A stretch of DNA of 64,000 nt from Sipunculus nudus (GCA_026874595.1 CM049320.1:8311464-8375463), one strand, 5' to 3'. Numbered from the stretch's first letter, positions 11,172 to 23,520 are shown. Translations and numbers: made by a program. Notes: generated by a model from the letters alone, not told the origin.

Positions 11172-12360
11172 AAAGAAGACTCAAAAATAAAACATTCGCT
11201 GAGAATTAAAAACCGATCCTCGTGGTATTAAATTGTCAATTTAATCTCCTTTATAAAACGTGCCGGTCCCAATAATGGTTACTTGATATGAATGACTTTA
11301 GACTGATCTTTATTTTACTTTCTTCTGTCAAGGAAAAAAAGAGTCAAAATGAGAGCGTAATACCTGTACGTATGTGACAATGGCATGCACGTGGAGGTAT
11401 AGAAACAGCGACTTGGTCCAGGACCGGGTGTCTCCTTGAACAAACAAATAAGACACTTCAGCCAGCTTTTCATCAAAGCCATCTGCTACATTTAATCAGC
11501 CTTTCCTCACGTTCGCCCTGACTGTACCATATTCTACCACTAGAATTCCCTGACAGTAGAAATGCTTTCCATATTTCTTGGAGGCATCTGAAAAAAAAAT
11601 CCAAAATGACCCCTCATCTATAGCTTGATTTTGACCAATTTGCAGATTGAATCAACCGATCTTCCTCGTATAATGCCCATCTCTAAACCATTGATCATAT
11701 GCTCTAGCATATTACCAATTGTTGCGCTGGAAATCGGCCGGGTTTATGCGGGATTGGGTTTACATGGGCCGAGTTCACGGGCGTAGTTTCTGATAGATGG
11801 CGTCAAACAAAGTCAAAACGTAGGTGAATAATTGAAAATAATCATCGTAGGACACTTTGCTTCATTCCGAACAGTCTAGGGACCAAAAACTGCGCTAATC
11901 AAGGTAGAAAGGAGTTATTTAAAGAAGGTCCAATGCCATCACCATCGTTAGTTACACAGAAAAGCAGACAACGAGACAGGAAACAGACATGGGCGCATAT
12001 ATATAACCCCGAACTTAGAAACAAGGAAAGGTTATAACGGTATCAGGAAAGGTATTTGGATGCAACAACCGGCATATCATGAGGCATGTCTGGGAATTCG
12101 GTTTTGCAGACCTCGCTATATCCGCCAATTAAAGGTACAGACAGTTGTGATTATATATACGCGTTAATCAACAGGACTTGGGAAAATCCAGTAGAAGGTT
12201 CGTGTTGAGGAATGGAAATGACTCTTTCATGACTTGTGTGTGGCATAAAGATGTGCTTTATTCTGTTATATAAGAAAAGGACTGGAAATCCACCGGATAG
12301 TGTTTCGAAAGCGTGTGGTTCAATTCCTTGTGATGTAAACTGATTTGAATAAATGTTTAT
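11169..12360. other. Stretch with no supported gene
   Basis: No exon with credible splice sites and no recognised repeat. A 96-codon frame on the minus strand (12151-12441) crosses the left end of the TIR element that follows, which argues against it being coding. Confidence 0.45.
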
Positions 12361-12441
12361 CAGTGGCGTATCCAGGATTCGAAAATAGAGGGGGCGCAGC
12401 CCTATTGTCGGGAAGTGGGTTGTTCTGCGTCTTTTAAACAT

Positions 12442-12466
12442 TATATATATATATATATATATTTAT

Positions 12467-12526
<60 letters not shown>
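12442..12526. repeat. (AT)n-(GA)n compound microsatellite
   Basis: AT repeats with a TTACA interruption run into a GA run of about 45 bp with one AAAG break. Confidence 0.95.
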
Positions 12527-13152
12527 TGAATGAATAGCCATGCTGATTCGTTGGAACAGAAATGGAACAGTGAACCGACTTTTCTATGCATTCATGTTCC
12601 ATTATATATATATATATTTTTTTCAGATTAATTTTGATGTTCTACAGAGCTCTATCAGTTAGAAAAAAAATATTTAAACTTGTTGGAACACATAAACAAC
12701 AACAAAAAATATTGTAAGTGAAAAATGCTCATTGACTGTTATTTACATAACATTTTCATGTTTATATTATTTTTTAAAATGCAGCTTTTAAACATGAAGC
12801 CTGGCCATCCAGCTCCAGTGACAGTAGCTGGGTATTTAGAGGTGATTTTAATTGCCCCAGAATCAAGAAACCAGAAGCTTTTCATAGTCTCTTGGTGTAT
12901 TCCAGGGTAAATTTAAAAAAATGAGACATAGCAAGCGTCTAGTGAAAGTACAAATAGCTTGCATGGATTGTTTAACAGTTTTTGGCTATCCATCATGATG
13001 TTTCATAAAGATCATAGGGTTTGGAGACTTCACTTCTGCCCACAAACAGAATAGAAAAGAGAGATAGTAAAACAATGAGAGAAATGTGTAAGTATATGAT
13101 CCCTTAACTATTTAAGTTTATTTTAGAATTTTCAAAATCTGAAACTCTTTAC

Positions 13153-13343
13153 ATTTACATTACAGACAATATCTTGCTAAACTTTTGTTCTTTCTTCAAA
13201 ATATTTCAACAAATACAACAAGAATAGTTTCTCTTTAGATCAACAGGAACCTTTAGAACTGATGATAGATATTCATTATTATATGAGATAAATATCCATA
13301 TTTACATTACAGACAATATCTTGCTAAGCTTTTGTTCTTTCTT
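13153..13343. repeat. Direct repeat of about 44 bp
   Basis: ATTTACATTACAGACAATAT followed by CTTGCTAA/GCTTTTGTTC occurs at 13153-13196 and again at 13300-13343, with about 100 bases between. One base differs in the centre. This suggests a local duplication inside the TIR element. Confidence 0.85.
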
Positions 13344-13627
13344 TTTCTATGGGACTAACATTACCACACTCGTGCATAGAGAAACATGAACATATTCATT
13401 TACTTATGTGCTATATTTTATTTGTGTGTGTATACTTACACAATCGAACATAAAATTAATGCGAGTAAACAAAGATAACACTTGTCAGTAGTAGACTGGC
13501 ATAAGTGTTAGCAGAATTAAAATAGCCCTACCCCCCCCCCCTACGAATACGCCCCTATTTATGTATCTGTTTCATTTTCATGCATGGACTATTCATACGA
13601 GACGATAGATGATTCATAAAACGCATA

Positions 13628-13693
13628 CCCACACAAACACACACACACATATATATAAATATATATATACATATATATATCTATTTATATTTA

Positions 13694-13731
<38 letters not shown>
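13628..13731. repeat. (CA)n-(AT)n compound microsatellite
   Basis: A short CA run passes into a long AT run with TTTATA interruptions. Confidence 0.95.
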
Positions 13732-13733
<2 letters not shown>

Positions 13734-15369
13734 GGATCAAGGTTTTGGTCCTCTTTGTTATAAGGGGGTCAGAAGTGTGTATATATGCATGGATGTCTTC
13801 GCCTGCAGCAAGAAACAGATGGTCCAATGTTTATAAACATTTAGAGCAGCTGGAACAAAATATATCAACATCAGAAAGTATGATTCAGGCAACAAATAGA
13901 AGAGGTTATTGGAAGTAGCCATAACATAACAATACTAAGGTACCTCAAATGGAACTCACATTTCGATAAAAGACATCATGTTCTATGACATTGATTTGAC
14001 GTCTGATAAACATTTCACCGGAGAATTACAAGAAATAGATTAATGTTAGAGAAATCCGGCTCTGTCATAACATGACAATTTTGATTTGGTTTGGCGCATA
14101 AATACAGGAAACCAGTTTTCTCAAGTAAGATGTAGTTTTATGGGATTGACTTCGAAGTCGATGATCCCCAGCCAGCCAGAACATACATTGAAGTCTCTTA
14201 TTTGACATCTGGATGAGATGATTGATCTAATAACTTAATTTCACACCATGACATGTGCTTTTTTGTTATTCCCTTGCGTATGCCTGAGGGGATAATGATT
14301 ACATATTACATTTATAATATTTATCTTCATCCTCTTTCAGCTGTCAGCACCCCCTTCCGGACATGTGCCAAACTATTTTTACCAATGTTGTTGTAACATA
14401 TATATGAAGTTTTGAGCAAACGACATGAACGGTGCAGTGTTTTTGCAAAAAGGGCACAGATATCCGAATACCGAAATCAAAAAACCTATGACACGAACAT
14501 CGAAAACCCAAATATCGGAACCAGCAGATAGATTACTCGCATAACAAATCCGAACGATGACACGAATATCGAATTCCAAATATTGATAAACCGAATATCG
14601 AATATTGGGTCATATGGGTTTCGATCACCAATGGGGTCATCGATAAACTAAATATTATGTAGTCATATTAAAAGTTTGGAAAACTGTATGTTTTTGAACT
14701 GGTCTGTTTAATGGTCGTGTATTCGTAAAGATTGCTGTGTGTTCAAGTTTTATTCAATCTAATCCTGTTCGAATTTTAATTTGATTTGGTTTACTCTATA
14801 GACTATAGAGGTCGTTTTGTAAGTTTGATAACAACGTGGACTCGAGAGTTGACTGACCACAGTTTCTTAGGTCTGTCTGTCTGCCTACTCACTAATTGTT
14901 CATGCGGAGCCTCTACACTCGGGGCGTTATATTGACTGTTTTTCCTATACGTCCTTGCTTCGTTTCCGTAATCAACAAGCCTTCCTAATTAAACCAACGT
15001 GGCAAGCATACAGAACCTGACCAAATCCCGGGATATATCTTGCATTAATGACAACTTACCTTCATATATAACACGCACGTTAAGTTAATTTAACCTGAGA
15101 ACATGTACAACATGTGTTATTACCCTTACACCTGTCGCTGTAACATAACTATTATGAGTCCCCGGGCGAAGAATCAGGTTTATATCAGGTTTTGTGTTGA
15201 TTCTGAGATAAAAAAAAAACAAAAAACTCACATCTGTGACTATATTAAGGTTCTTGTGATGATGATATTAAACATAAAATTGGCTTTTATTTTCATCCTT
15301 TGTACACGAAATACAAACACAGACAAAAACTCCATAAACGCAAACACGCACACAGATTATAATACTCTG

Positions 15370-15370
<1 letters not shown>
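13732..15370. other. Stretch with no supported gene; CGAATATCG-type motifs
   Basis: Between about 14455 and 14605, variants of CGAATATCG and CCGAATACCG recur on both strands. They resemble subterminal motifs of a decayed element, but I cannot find its ends. The rest shows no exon with good splice sites. Confidence 0.35.
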
Positions 15371-15411
<41 letters not shown>

Positions 15412-15425
15412 TAGATATATACAAT
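15371..15425. repeat. (AT)n microsatellite
   Basis: AT run ending in a short GATA stretch. Confidence 0.96.
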
Positions 15426-15798
15426 ATAAAGCATGGCGTGTAAATGTATATCATATTATAAATATAATATAGTAGATAGAAAAATATTTCACCAAACATG
15501 TGTACTTAGAAACAAAGTTTACGGATATCATGTACATTTTTGTTGAAGAAATAAAGCTCGACAGACAAACCGAGAATCGACGTACAAATGGATCGATGAA
15601 AGGATGGAATGATTTATGGATGACAGGACGGAGGTATGCACAGATGAACGGCCGGACTAATGGATGGGCGTTCAAAGAAACACACGGCAGAAGGCGTTAG
15701 TATTAGCAATGGAAATGCAGGAAGAAACAAAGTTAATAATTGTCTCTAAAGCAATACTTTAAAATATATCTTGCCATGTCATTTTGCATATTTCGACG
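15426..15798. other. Stretch with degenerate GGATGA motifs, no gene
   Basis: Between about 15590 and 15670 the plus strand has loose GGATGGA/GGATGACAGG/GATGAACGG repeats that give matching frames on both strands (15451-15675 and 15500-15700). This looks like a decayed short tandem repeat, not coding DNA. Confidence 0.4.
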
Positions 15799-15799
15799 A

Positions 15800-15870
<71 letters not shown>
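15799..15870. repeat. (AT)n microsatellite
   Basis: About 72 bp of AT with one ACAT interruption. Frames on both strands across it are IYIYIY artefacts. Confidence 0.97.
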
Positions 15871-15872
<2 letters not shown>

Positions 15873-16320
15873 AAAAATAAAAAAATCTGGTCACTTGAGA
15901 CAACGGTACACATTTGGCCATGGAAACGATCTACGCATTTGTGTTCCATCAGACATGCTTTTGCTTGCCTGAACAAACCCGCCACAATACAATCGCGGTC
16001 AAATGGACCAGCAGCTGTCAGTTTAAAAAGCATTAGTAATATTCAATATTCGTGCCTCTTCTACCTTTTGTAAAAATATCACCAAAACGGACTACAGGGA
16101 CGGTGGAATTAATGCCCAGTCATCTCTGTGTCCTAATGACCTCAGCAGGACAGACGGGACCCATGCTGTTGCCATGTACCCTGAAAAATAAACTGCCGTG
16201 GGGAATAAGATGGAGACTATAGAGACGAGCCAGTTTCCCATTGATAATTTGATTTTTTTTACATTTCTTCTCTTATTTATTTCTTTAGTTCTGTCACCTC
16301 CTGTCTCTCATTCATTATTT

Positions 16321-16322
<2 letters not shown>

Positions 16323-16378
<56 letters not shown>
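16323..16378. repeat. (AT)n microsatellite
   Basis: Pure AT run of about 56 bp. Confidence 0.97.
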
Positions 16379-16380
<2 letters not shown>

Positions 16381-17479
16381 CATTTTAAAAGAAATCGTCC
16401 TTTTCGTGCTTTACGGATTCTCTCTTTTTTCAGAATTTTTTTCTTTCCAGAGTTCCTTTTATGATTATTTTTCAGGATTTTTATTTTTTTTATTTCTTCC
16501 TAATACCCCTTTACTCATTCCAGTTTTTTCTTCCTCTTATTCGCCTTTCTTGCTGTATTTCGTATTTCAGAATTGGTTTGCTGTTTTTAGGTGCTTTCTG
16601 GATTTCCTCATCTCAACTTTGCTTTCTTTTAGGTTTTGTTTCATGATTTCATTTCAATAGATTTTCTTTTTCCATTATTTTCTTTTATTTTCTTAACACT
16701 TTCTATACGCCTGTGTGCCTTTATTTCTTGTTGTATTCAGAATTTGGTTTTAAAAACAGGTTTACAAAAAGAATGAATTATTTGCCAGGAGACTTAGCAT
16801 GCTACGGATGACAAATCGCAGACACACTGAGAAATAAGTTTATAATACTACTGCAGCAAATGTGATGTTGAAATATTGCTCCTGTTCCTTTAAACATGAG
16901 CGTTTAAGGTAACAAAAAGAAAAAATATTTTACCCTCGATGGAGGAAAACGAATAATCTGTTATGAGAAAAAAAATGTAATTTTGTTAAAGATGGGTTAA
17001 TTAAATAAAGTTTACTTTATCATAAAACGCTAAAACCCTGATTTTTTCTGTTATTTCGTATTTTACTCTTAGTTGCTTGATATAAGGACCATTGATGACA
17101 ATAACTCTCAGAATATGGCTAAGCTTTCAACCACCATCTGTACTATAATTAAGGTTTGCCGATCATCTTCGCTTGATGGTTGAATCAGCACGATTTGATT
17201 GCATTTCTATAGGAAGGAAATACATGTTACCGGTAGTTGATTATTTCTTATTCTGAGTAACTTGAAAAACAAGAATGAAATTACTTTTTCAGCTTGTTCA
17301 TTACCGGAGACATAACCGGTGATATATAATAAAGGAAATATGGATTTTTCATTTTTTCAAATTATGATTACATTAGTGTCTTGATTGTTTGTATTTTTAT
17401 CCAGAATGCAAGCCTCCGCTATTTTGGGTTTACTATTGTGGGAAAAAACCGTGTTTGCATTCACTTATTCGGTCCATAC
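16379..17479. other. Pyrimidine-rich stretch, no supported gene
   Basis: From about 16395 to 16760 the plus strand is strongly T/C-rich with scattered TTTTC blocks, giving F/S/L-rich frames that are composition artefacts. Nothing recognisable follows up to the solo LTR. Confidence 0.5.
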
Positions 17480-18336
17480 TGTTACAGGTGCCCCTTAAAT
17501 TGGGGGCAGTGGTCTTACAGATGATTGTTTTATTGTGCACATGGATGTTCCATGTGTTGATGGCTTTACGTTTGTGTGCCACGCGTAGCTCGTGTTGTAG
17601 CGGCCTCGCTTGGCCGGATGTTGCAGGCTCGGTTTAATCCTCATTGATTGAACCCTAGATACACAGCGTTCTTTGTTCTAGCATGTTCTTTGAACATGTG
17701 TACTGTGTTAGATTCTTTAGATTGTTCGAGCAATGGAAGGTTCTCGGCTGGAGGTGAGAAGTTATAAATAGGGGGCTGTGTTTTTGGACCGAGGGGGAGG
17801 GGAGGTAAGAGAATATTCCAGCGGCCACAAAAGCGTGTATGTCGGTTTGTGGGACCTATTCCGATAAGTGCGACAATTATAGATTTTCTTCAGATTTTCT
17901 TCTGGATTTTGTGATGAATCTTATTTGGTCTTCAGTTTACTTTCTGGATTGTTACAAGAGCTTTACATTGGACTGCTATACTCCGAGAGAATTTGTGTGA
18001 ACTTTTCATCTGGCTTATACATTTTAAAGAAATTATCGCTGTGACAGTGTTGGTATCCAGGTACTCTGCACTTTGTTTATTTTACTGTGTGATTGTATTG
18101 ATTTGGTGTTATACTGCTGTGATCCTGTGTAATTGTATTGATTTAGTGTATTGTATTGTTAGGGTTGTTTTAAGAATAAATTATAGTTATTTGTTAACAA
18201 AAAAACACTGACTTCTTTATTCATTCCCCTAGACATTTCACGCTGCCTAGTGTTACAGAATCTGATTTTTTTATCTCCTTGACAAAATTTATGTTCATCA
18301 CTTATACGTGATCTGTTGATATTAGGTTCCGTATCA
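17480..18336 (+). mobile_element. Solo LTR, family A, copy 1
   Basis: This 857-bp unit starts TGTTACAG and ends CCGTATCA (the other copies end CCGTAACA). It is a close homologue of 53293-54136 and a more distant one of 28287-29024 over its full length. It has a TATA box (TATAAATA, 17763-17770) followed by a conserved GGGGGCTGTG, and AATAAA at 18175-18180, as expected for LTR U3 and R/U5. The flanking four bases are ATAC on the left and ATAT on the right, a 3/4 match to a 4-bp duplication. There is no internal domain, so it is a recombined solo LTR, probably of a Ty3/Gypsy-type element. Frames inside it (17389-17637, 17993-18211) are not genes. Confidence 0.82.
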
Positions 18337-18339
18337 ATA

Positions 18340-18670
18340 TTCCGATGTTCAATCGGGCATATGTGAATGCACATTTGTGAATATTTCTGGTAATCTTTAA
18401 TGGAGCCGGACCGACACCAAAATCTAATCGATTCTTCATTTGGCTCATTCCCGAGATGCCCTCAGGTCCATTCGTGCATAAGTGACTGTACATTTATGAA
18501 TATTTTTATATGAGGTTCCAGAATCATTTGCCGGATCATTTTTAAAAATCAAACTTTGGCCCTTTCCCTAGGTACCCTGAAAATTTCAAGGGATTTTTAT
18601 TCATGACTGCGTGAGTTATGTTGCGCAACACAAACGAACTGGGATAAAAGTATACCCTCCTGGTCGAAGC
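18340..18670 (-). repeat. GGCGGAGG-type interspersed repeat, copy 1 (possibly doubled)
   Basis: On the minus strand it carries the family's order of blocks: AGGAGGGTAT near the start, then a GTTTGTG motif, then AATTTTCAGGG, GGGAATGAGCC, GAAGAATCGATTAGATTT and the ATTCACAAATGT block. Two partial copies appear joined or nested near 18500. The adjacent solo LTR ends at 18336, so the LTR may have inserted at the edge of this repeat. Confidence 0.6.
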
Positions 18671-19092
18671 AGATATATTGGTATGTGGAAGTATTATCAG
18701 TCCTTTTGCAATGAACATTTTAAGTGTGTCCGAAAACAAAATGGTTTACACTGAATGTTTGACAAGCTGCCGAAATTTAATGTTAAAAGTTGTTTTTTTT
18801 TTTTTTTTTATTCTCCTAAGATTTATTTCCAATTTTATTTTTATATTTATTATTAATCAACAGATAACATATACACGAGAGGTTTTTTTTGTGTTCCTTC
18901 ATACCGAGTATCATCTTGACCTAACAAGGGTCTAGGTTAATTAACTGGCTGACGTCTCGCGGGGGTTATTAATCCGAGTTTATAATGTGCTTCATATTAA
19001 TTAATGGTGACATCCGAGTTTCTTTGGTTTACATGTATTTTGTTATATTGGATAGAATAATAAAAGTCGGCTGTTTTTTTCATTTTCGATTG

Positions 19093-19095
<3 letters not shown>
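18671..19095. other. Stretch with no supported gene
   Basis: Contains a 17-base T run near 18794. No recognised repeat or exon. Confidence 0.5.
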
Positions 19096-19133
<38 letters not shown>

Positions 19134-19181
19134 CATATACATATATATATATTATATTATATTATATTATATTATATATAT
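19096..19181. repeat. (AT)n with embedded (ATATT)n
   Basis: A pure AT run, an ACATAC interruption, then about five ATATT units at 19151-19177. Confidence 0.95.
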
Positions 19182-19329
19182 GCAGCAGAAACATACCCAA
19201 GAATGTTATAAAATAAACGATTTCACATATCTGATTAGAATTCTTGGTTCTCTGTCAGCCCCTAGTGTGGAAACCTGGCAAACCGTGGTATAAGAAGTTG
19301 GTGATAAAGGTGTTTATATGATATATTTA

Positions 19330-19590
19330 AATTTTCCTCCATCGGTTACACATACAGTTATTCTTATCTCCTTTGCTTAAAAATCTGGAATGAACTACCT
19401 GCTAATCTAAGACCCTGTGTCCTGAATCATTTACTAGGCATTTAAAAACTCATCTAAATCATAATATTTCTCCAGTGACGGCTTTATTTTATTTAAATCT
19501 ACTTGTTTTAAATATACAGTGCATTTGATCTTTTATATAAGGAATTTCCGCTTTATAAATAAAGATTATAGTACTATATATTATTATCCT
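19330..19590 (+). pseudogene. LINE 3' fragment (CR1/L2/Jockey-like)
   Basis: The plus strand reads YLLCLKIWNELPANLRP, then, after a frameshift, HFTRHLKTHL. This is the usual C-terminal pattern of CR1, L2 and Jockey reverse transcriptases (W-N-x-L-P, then F-x-x-x-L-K). About 100 bases later comes GCTTTATAAATAAAGATTAT, which looks like the 3' terminus of such elements. The rest of the ORF is missing, as in a 5'-truncated insertion. Confidence 0.6.
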
Positions 19591-19977
19591 TCAATAATCA
19601 TTTAGGACGCAAAATTATAAGAATCATACAAATATATACGGAGAAAGTAAGACAGAGCGAGAGACAAGGAGGAAAATATATTTCAACATATTAAAAATTT
19701 AATTTCAACCGGTCTTGCTCCTGAAAAAAAATGAGAGCAATATCAGGCATTTTGCTGTTTCTCTTAAAAATAACTTAACATTCGATGCTTTCGCAGGCTG
19801 TTTATGAGTTCTCTTAATCTAGCCGTACAGTTTTACAAATAAGCGTCCGCCTTCGATCAGATTCTTTCGAATAAGAAAAAAAATAGAGCAACCTTTGCAA
19901 TAAGTTTGGTTGTTAAAAAGAAACTTGAAGATCAACGCTTATACAAAGTTCGCTTTAATTGATTTATTTTTGCGCAG
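19591..19977. other. Stretch with no supported gene
   Basis: AT-rich sequence between the LINE fragment and the next exon-like island. Nothing recognised. Confidence 0.5.
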
Positions 19978-20085
19978 AATGATCATAGATTATCTATACG
20001 TAATTTTGGTAGTATCCTTGAAAACGTCGGAGAATTGTCTGAGGAGACTGACCTCGGAAAATTGACAGTTCGACGAGCAGAATAA
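19978..20085 (+). CDS. Exon-like open frame, unrecognised
   Basis: After an AG with a T-rich tract (ending TTTTTGCGCAG) the plus strand reads NDHRLSIRNFGS, LENVGELSEETDLGK and LTVRRAE, then stops with TAA at 20083-20085. AATAAA overlaps the stop. The codons look coding-like and include several CpG codons, but a second frame is also open, so the strand and frame are not certain. It could be a terminal exon or a chance frame. I name no function. Confidence 0.22.
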   Translation, partial: NDHRLSIRNFGSILENVGELSEETDLGKLTVRRAE

Positions 20086-20162
20086 AATGTAAAAGTACTG
20101 TTAGAAATGGCGTGCACATCTTCACATACTAGAATTGATGCGACCCACTCGTCTTCAGTTCA

Positions 20163-21342
20163 TCAAAACTCGAGGTTTGAGGTGGCAGGCTGCCACCAGA
20201 ATATAAGGCGGTGGACTTCAGAACAGTAGGTGTAATATCCGGCCGAAATCAAATTGCAAGAAATCTTCCTGAAGGCATAATAACAGGTTCTGTTTCCTGT
20301 TGCATTCCAAAGGCCGCTCTCATAGAAAACCTGAAAAAGAGAGGGCTTAGAAACACATCGTTATTATAAATGATTATCTGTATCCTACTGTGTCAGACAA
20401 TGATTTCAACAGGCGATGGTACCTTCCTTTATGAACAACATATTTCAAAGTTAAATAACACGCCTTATTGATCAACAGATTCCTGCGCAGTCGAGGTGTC
20501 AGTGTGACAGATACTTGTCGTCGCGATCCCATCTTGGTTTCATCGATGGTTTTTATAAAGAATGTCGTAAAATGAGTTGTAGTTAGGTCAGCTGTTGCGT
20601 CATAGTACTTGGGGCGGTCCTGTGGTAAGGAAGACCTAGACACTGATAAGAAAAAACTGATTTCTTAATATTTTGGTTGACTGTTTTCTTAGGGAATGCT
20701 TCACCAGTATAATAATCAATATGACGCTTTTCTTTGCATGTTCGCAATATATTTGATACTTTCTAAAACATACCGGTGAACTATTTTTGCAACTACCGCT
20801 AACCTCAGGTGAATTCAGACAGTCTAATAGCTCGCCCGCCCTTTAGGCCGACTGTTTGATTCAACTGGTGGATAATATAGGAGGGCGAGGCCACCCATTC
20901 ACAGAGATAGAGAAAAAAAGGAAGAATGAGGGAAACAGTCAGACAGACAGTTCGACAAGCAGACCTCGTCAGAAAGAGAAACAGACAGAGAGAGAGAGAG
21001 TAAAAGAAGAAAAATAGACCCTTTAAAAAAAACTGTTCAATCCATTTGAATATCAGTCACATTGTACTTTGATATTAGGACAATGCCCTTGTGAACATCA
21101 GCCAATGTTAGATGGTCAATAATATTAGATTTAATCATATATGTAACGTATATAACCTCTGTATTCGGAACATCTTTTCGGAAAATGCATATTATGGGAT
21201 AAACGGGGGTACCAGTGTGGTACCAGTACTTACACTTTGTAGGTCTATACAGCAGTAAATACTCTAAGAGCTTTATGGGATATAATATCAGAGCAGAATG
21301 AAATGGTTCACTTCGAATCGTTATCAGTGTGCAGCCAGTCAT
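20163..21342 (-). CDS. Candidate three-exon gene, unrecognised product (176 aa)
   Basis: Model on the minus strand: exon A 21342-21234 (ATG directly after an in-frame TGA; donor GTAAGT), exon B 20642-20389 (acceptor ending TTTTTTCTTATCAG; donor GTAGGA), a 58-base intron, and exon C 20330-20163 (acceptor ending CTCTCTTTTTCAG; stop TGA). Reading phase is kept across both joins: A leaves one base, B supplies two and ends on a whole codon. The product has a hydrophobic segment near residues 18-32 (SALILYPIKLLEYLLLY), a basic middle (SRRQ, TPRLRR) and five cysteines, four of them in exon C (RTCYYAFRKISC, YYTYCS). I do not recognise the family. The plus strand is also open over exon C (about 20175-20368), so the strand is not settled. 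Confidence 0.35.
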
Positions 21343-21564
21343 TCAACTGAAAGTATCATTATAATTTCCTTTAAAGTATAACATATCCATACTTTATAGT
21401 ATAACATATTATGTTACACGGTGAAATTAGTGTAGCCCTACATGAGTAACTTCTTGTATTTCCTGACACACATTTAACACATGTGGAAATAATTAATTAA
21501 ACTCAAATGAATATAATGTTAACGACCATGATGTTTGTGTAAAAAGTATATGCTATTATAGTAT
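21343..21564. other. Stretch with no supported gene
   Basis: AT-rich DNA upstream of the candidate minus-strand gene. If that model is right, this holds its promoter, but I see no distinctive element. Confidence 0.4.
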
Positions 21565-21738
21565 ATGCTTTGCCGGGCTGTTTCTCAGTTTACAGGAAAT
21601 GTGTCTAGTTGGTTCAGGAACGAACTCGGCACTGGTGAGTGCTTCATAACCAAGCAAAGTCCTGTCCTCGAGGTGTCCAGATTAAAGCAGCACATATTCT
21701 GTATACATGAAACTGGCGTAAGCTATAAATACATTTAA
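21565..21738 (+). CDS. Small open frame, 57 codons, unrecognised
   Basis: It starts at ATG, two codons after an in-frame TAG, and ends in TAA. The product includes SQFTGNVSSWFRNELGTGEC and LEVSRLKQHIFCIHETG, a balanced composition unlike the AT-rich frames around it. The segment 21594-21632 is also bracketed by a good acceptor (TTTCTCAGTTTACAG) and donor (GTGAGTGC), so a 39-base microexon is an alternative reading. No family is recognised. Confidence 0.18.
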   Translation: MLCRAVSQFTGNVSSWFRNELGTGECFITKQSPVLEVSRLKQHIFCIHETGVSYKYI

Positions 21739-23520
21739 CTAAAGGTTTGTTTAAACGCATATGATAAGAAAGTGAAACAGTTTTGGATGACCAGACAGAG
21801 TTTAAATTTTAATTTGTCTGTTTTTATATTAAATATATAAAATTTAAATTCAAATTGAACCTGCCAGTATATGAAATATACCTATTGTTTTACCTAAGTA
21901 ATCATCAGCTGTCCTAAGCTTATACAGGCTTTGTCTTAGACGTATTCATGCGGTCGACTATAGTTTTATAATACATCATGGAATTCTTCATGGACTCGCC
22001 TTTGGTGTTAGTCCTTACTCCGCACACGTCCGTGGGACCACGCTACGCTCCTGCATGATACATAAACAGATGATAATTCCAGTAACTATATGACGGAACA
22101 CGTTTAACAGGAGGGGCACTTATTAATTTCCTATATTTACGTCTTTTAAAATGACAGTTTTAAAATGTAGTGGGTCATCCCACTACAATTCCTATTAATT
22201 ACTTTTCATTCCATATTAATTATAGATGTAATAACTTCCAGCCAGATGTTTGTGATATTTTTATTCCCAGATTACAGAAGAGGGCTTAGGATAATTGGCT
22301 GCATAGAAATTACAGTAGATCGGGTCGTTATTGCCTTTCGAATTCTTCCAAAGTACCACCCTTGCTCCCTGTTTTAATGATAAAGATATTTGGTAAGATA
22401 TTAAAAATGATCTATTGCTGTTAGTAAGACTTTTTTGTTACACAATGCGTGACAATACCAACTCTTGGAAAGTTTTACTTCTAGCAAGTATTAAATAGTA
22501 ATACACTCAACAAAATAGCACGTTCAAGATATAAAATACCGGAAGGTAAGTGTTTATATCTGCTTAAGTATGCTCCTGGCCTAGGCAGAACGGGTCTACA
22601 TACTAAATAGCACTAACCACCGAAGTGATTAATAACAAGAGAGATATTAATCAAGTTTACATTTAATAGAAATTATATAAAAATTAGATCGGCAGCATGG
22701 ATCGACACTTTTTTATTTATATAAAAACTCAGGTCCTACCGGGATCGACCCATTTTCATCTGAGACCCCGGCGGTTTTCAACCCTATTTCTCCTTTACTA
22801 CATCCTACCCTATAGTCACTTGAAGGCACAGTTCATCCAATGCTTTATGCAGTTAATTTACGGTAGTATCACTTATACTATCGACTTTTCCTCTGTCTGG
22901 AGAAGAGGTTATTACTAGGTTATTAACGTGAGGTTATTACTAGGATAGTATCAACACGAATACTAGCCATATTAGTGATCTTTCTGAGAAGGATGTTTCT
23001 AGACTTCACTTGCAGTTGTTAGGTTTAGAAAAAAAAACATTTTATAAAGAACAAGTCATTATAGTATAGAAATACCACGGTGTTGCACGCCTCCTGTTGG
23101 TAATGATTACATCTCAAAAGTTTATTAACAGTGGGAAGACAAGAAGAAACGAAAATGAAAATATTCCTTGGTGCTTTTACGCTGGGGTGTACACATTAAC
23201 TCACTTCGGCCTTTTTCTTAACCCGGACGTTCTCTGTGTTCTCTGTGACCCAGGGGGCTTTCATGGTGCCTTATTCATCCATTTTGGTGACTTGGCAGAC
23301 TGTTTCAGAGCTTTCTACAGTGTCACAGAAAGCTGCTGTTTTCACCAATTATCCATGCATCATGGGTCTCCACATGCTTTATAACACAACAAACCACTAT
23401 TTAAACTCCGCTTTTGCTCTGACGGTATCACTTTCTTTGTGCGGGTAACCACCTCAAGTGTTTAATGCCTGACTCTTCTGATTCTTAAGCTAAGTATGTA
23501 CATCTGATCTGCCGAGCGTT
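21739..23520. other. Stretch with no supported gene; one perfect hairpin
   Basis: A perfect inverted repeat TGTAGTGGG/CCCACTACA with a 4-base loop lies at 22166-22187. A 14-base direct repeat AGGTTATTACTAGG occurs at about 22906 and 22931. Frames at 22697-22918 and 23097-23384 have no recognisable motif and no clear splice context. Confidence 0.45.

Larger units (their letters stand above)
12361..13557. mobile_element. Probable TIR DNA element (about 1.2 kb)
   Basis: The left end reads CAGTGGCGTATCCAGG. The right end read inward is TAGGGGCGTATTCGTAGGGG. Both share the GGCGTAT core with a G-rich stretch inside, a pattern typical of small hAT-like elements in animal genomes. TTTAT flanks both sides, but a full 8-bp duplication is not clear (about five of eight bases agree). 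Inside are (AT)n/(GA)n at 12442-12526, a 44-base direct repeat (13153-13196 and 13300-13343) and an 11-base C run at 13531-13541. I see no transposase. Confidence 0.45.

Noticed and set aside
15733-16073. Frames containing long IYIYIY runs (also at 10146, 13609, 16198, 18985, 46599, 58816-59334)
   Set aside because: They are translations of (AT)n microsatellites.
17389-18211. Reading frames at 17389-17637 and 17993-18211, with parallels at 28295-28866 and 53365-54082
   Set aside because: They fall inside three homologous solo LTRs and are not conserved as proteins between the copies.
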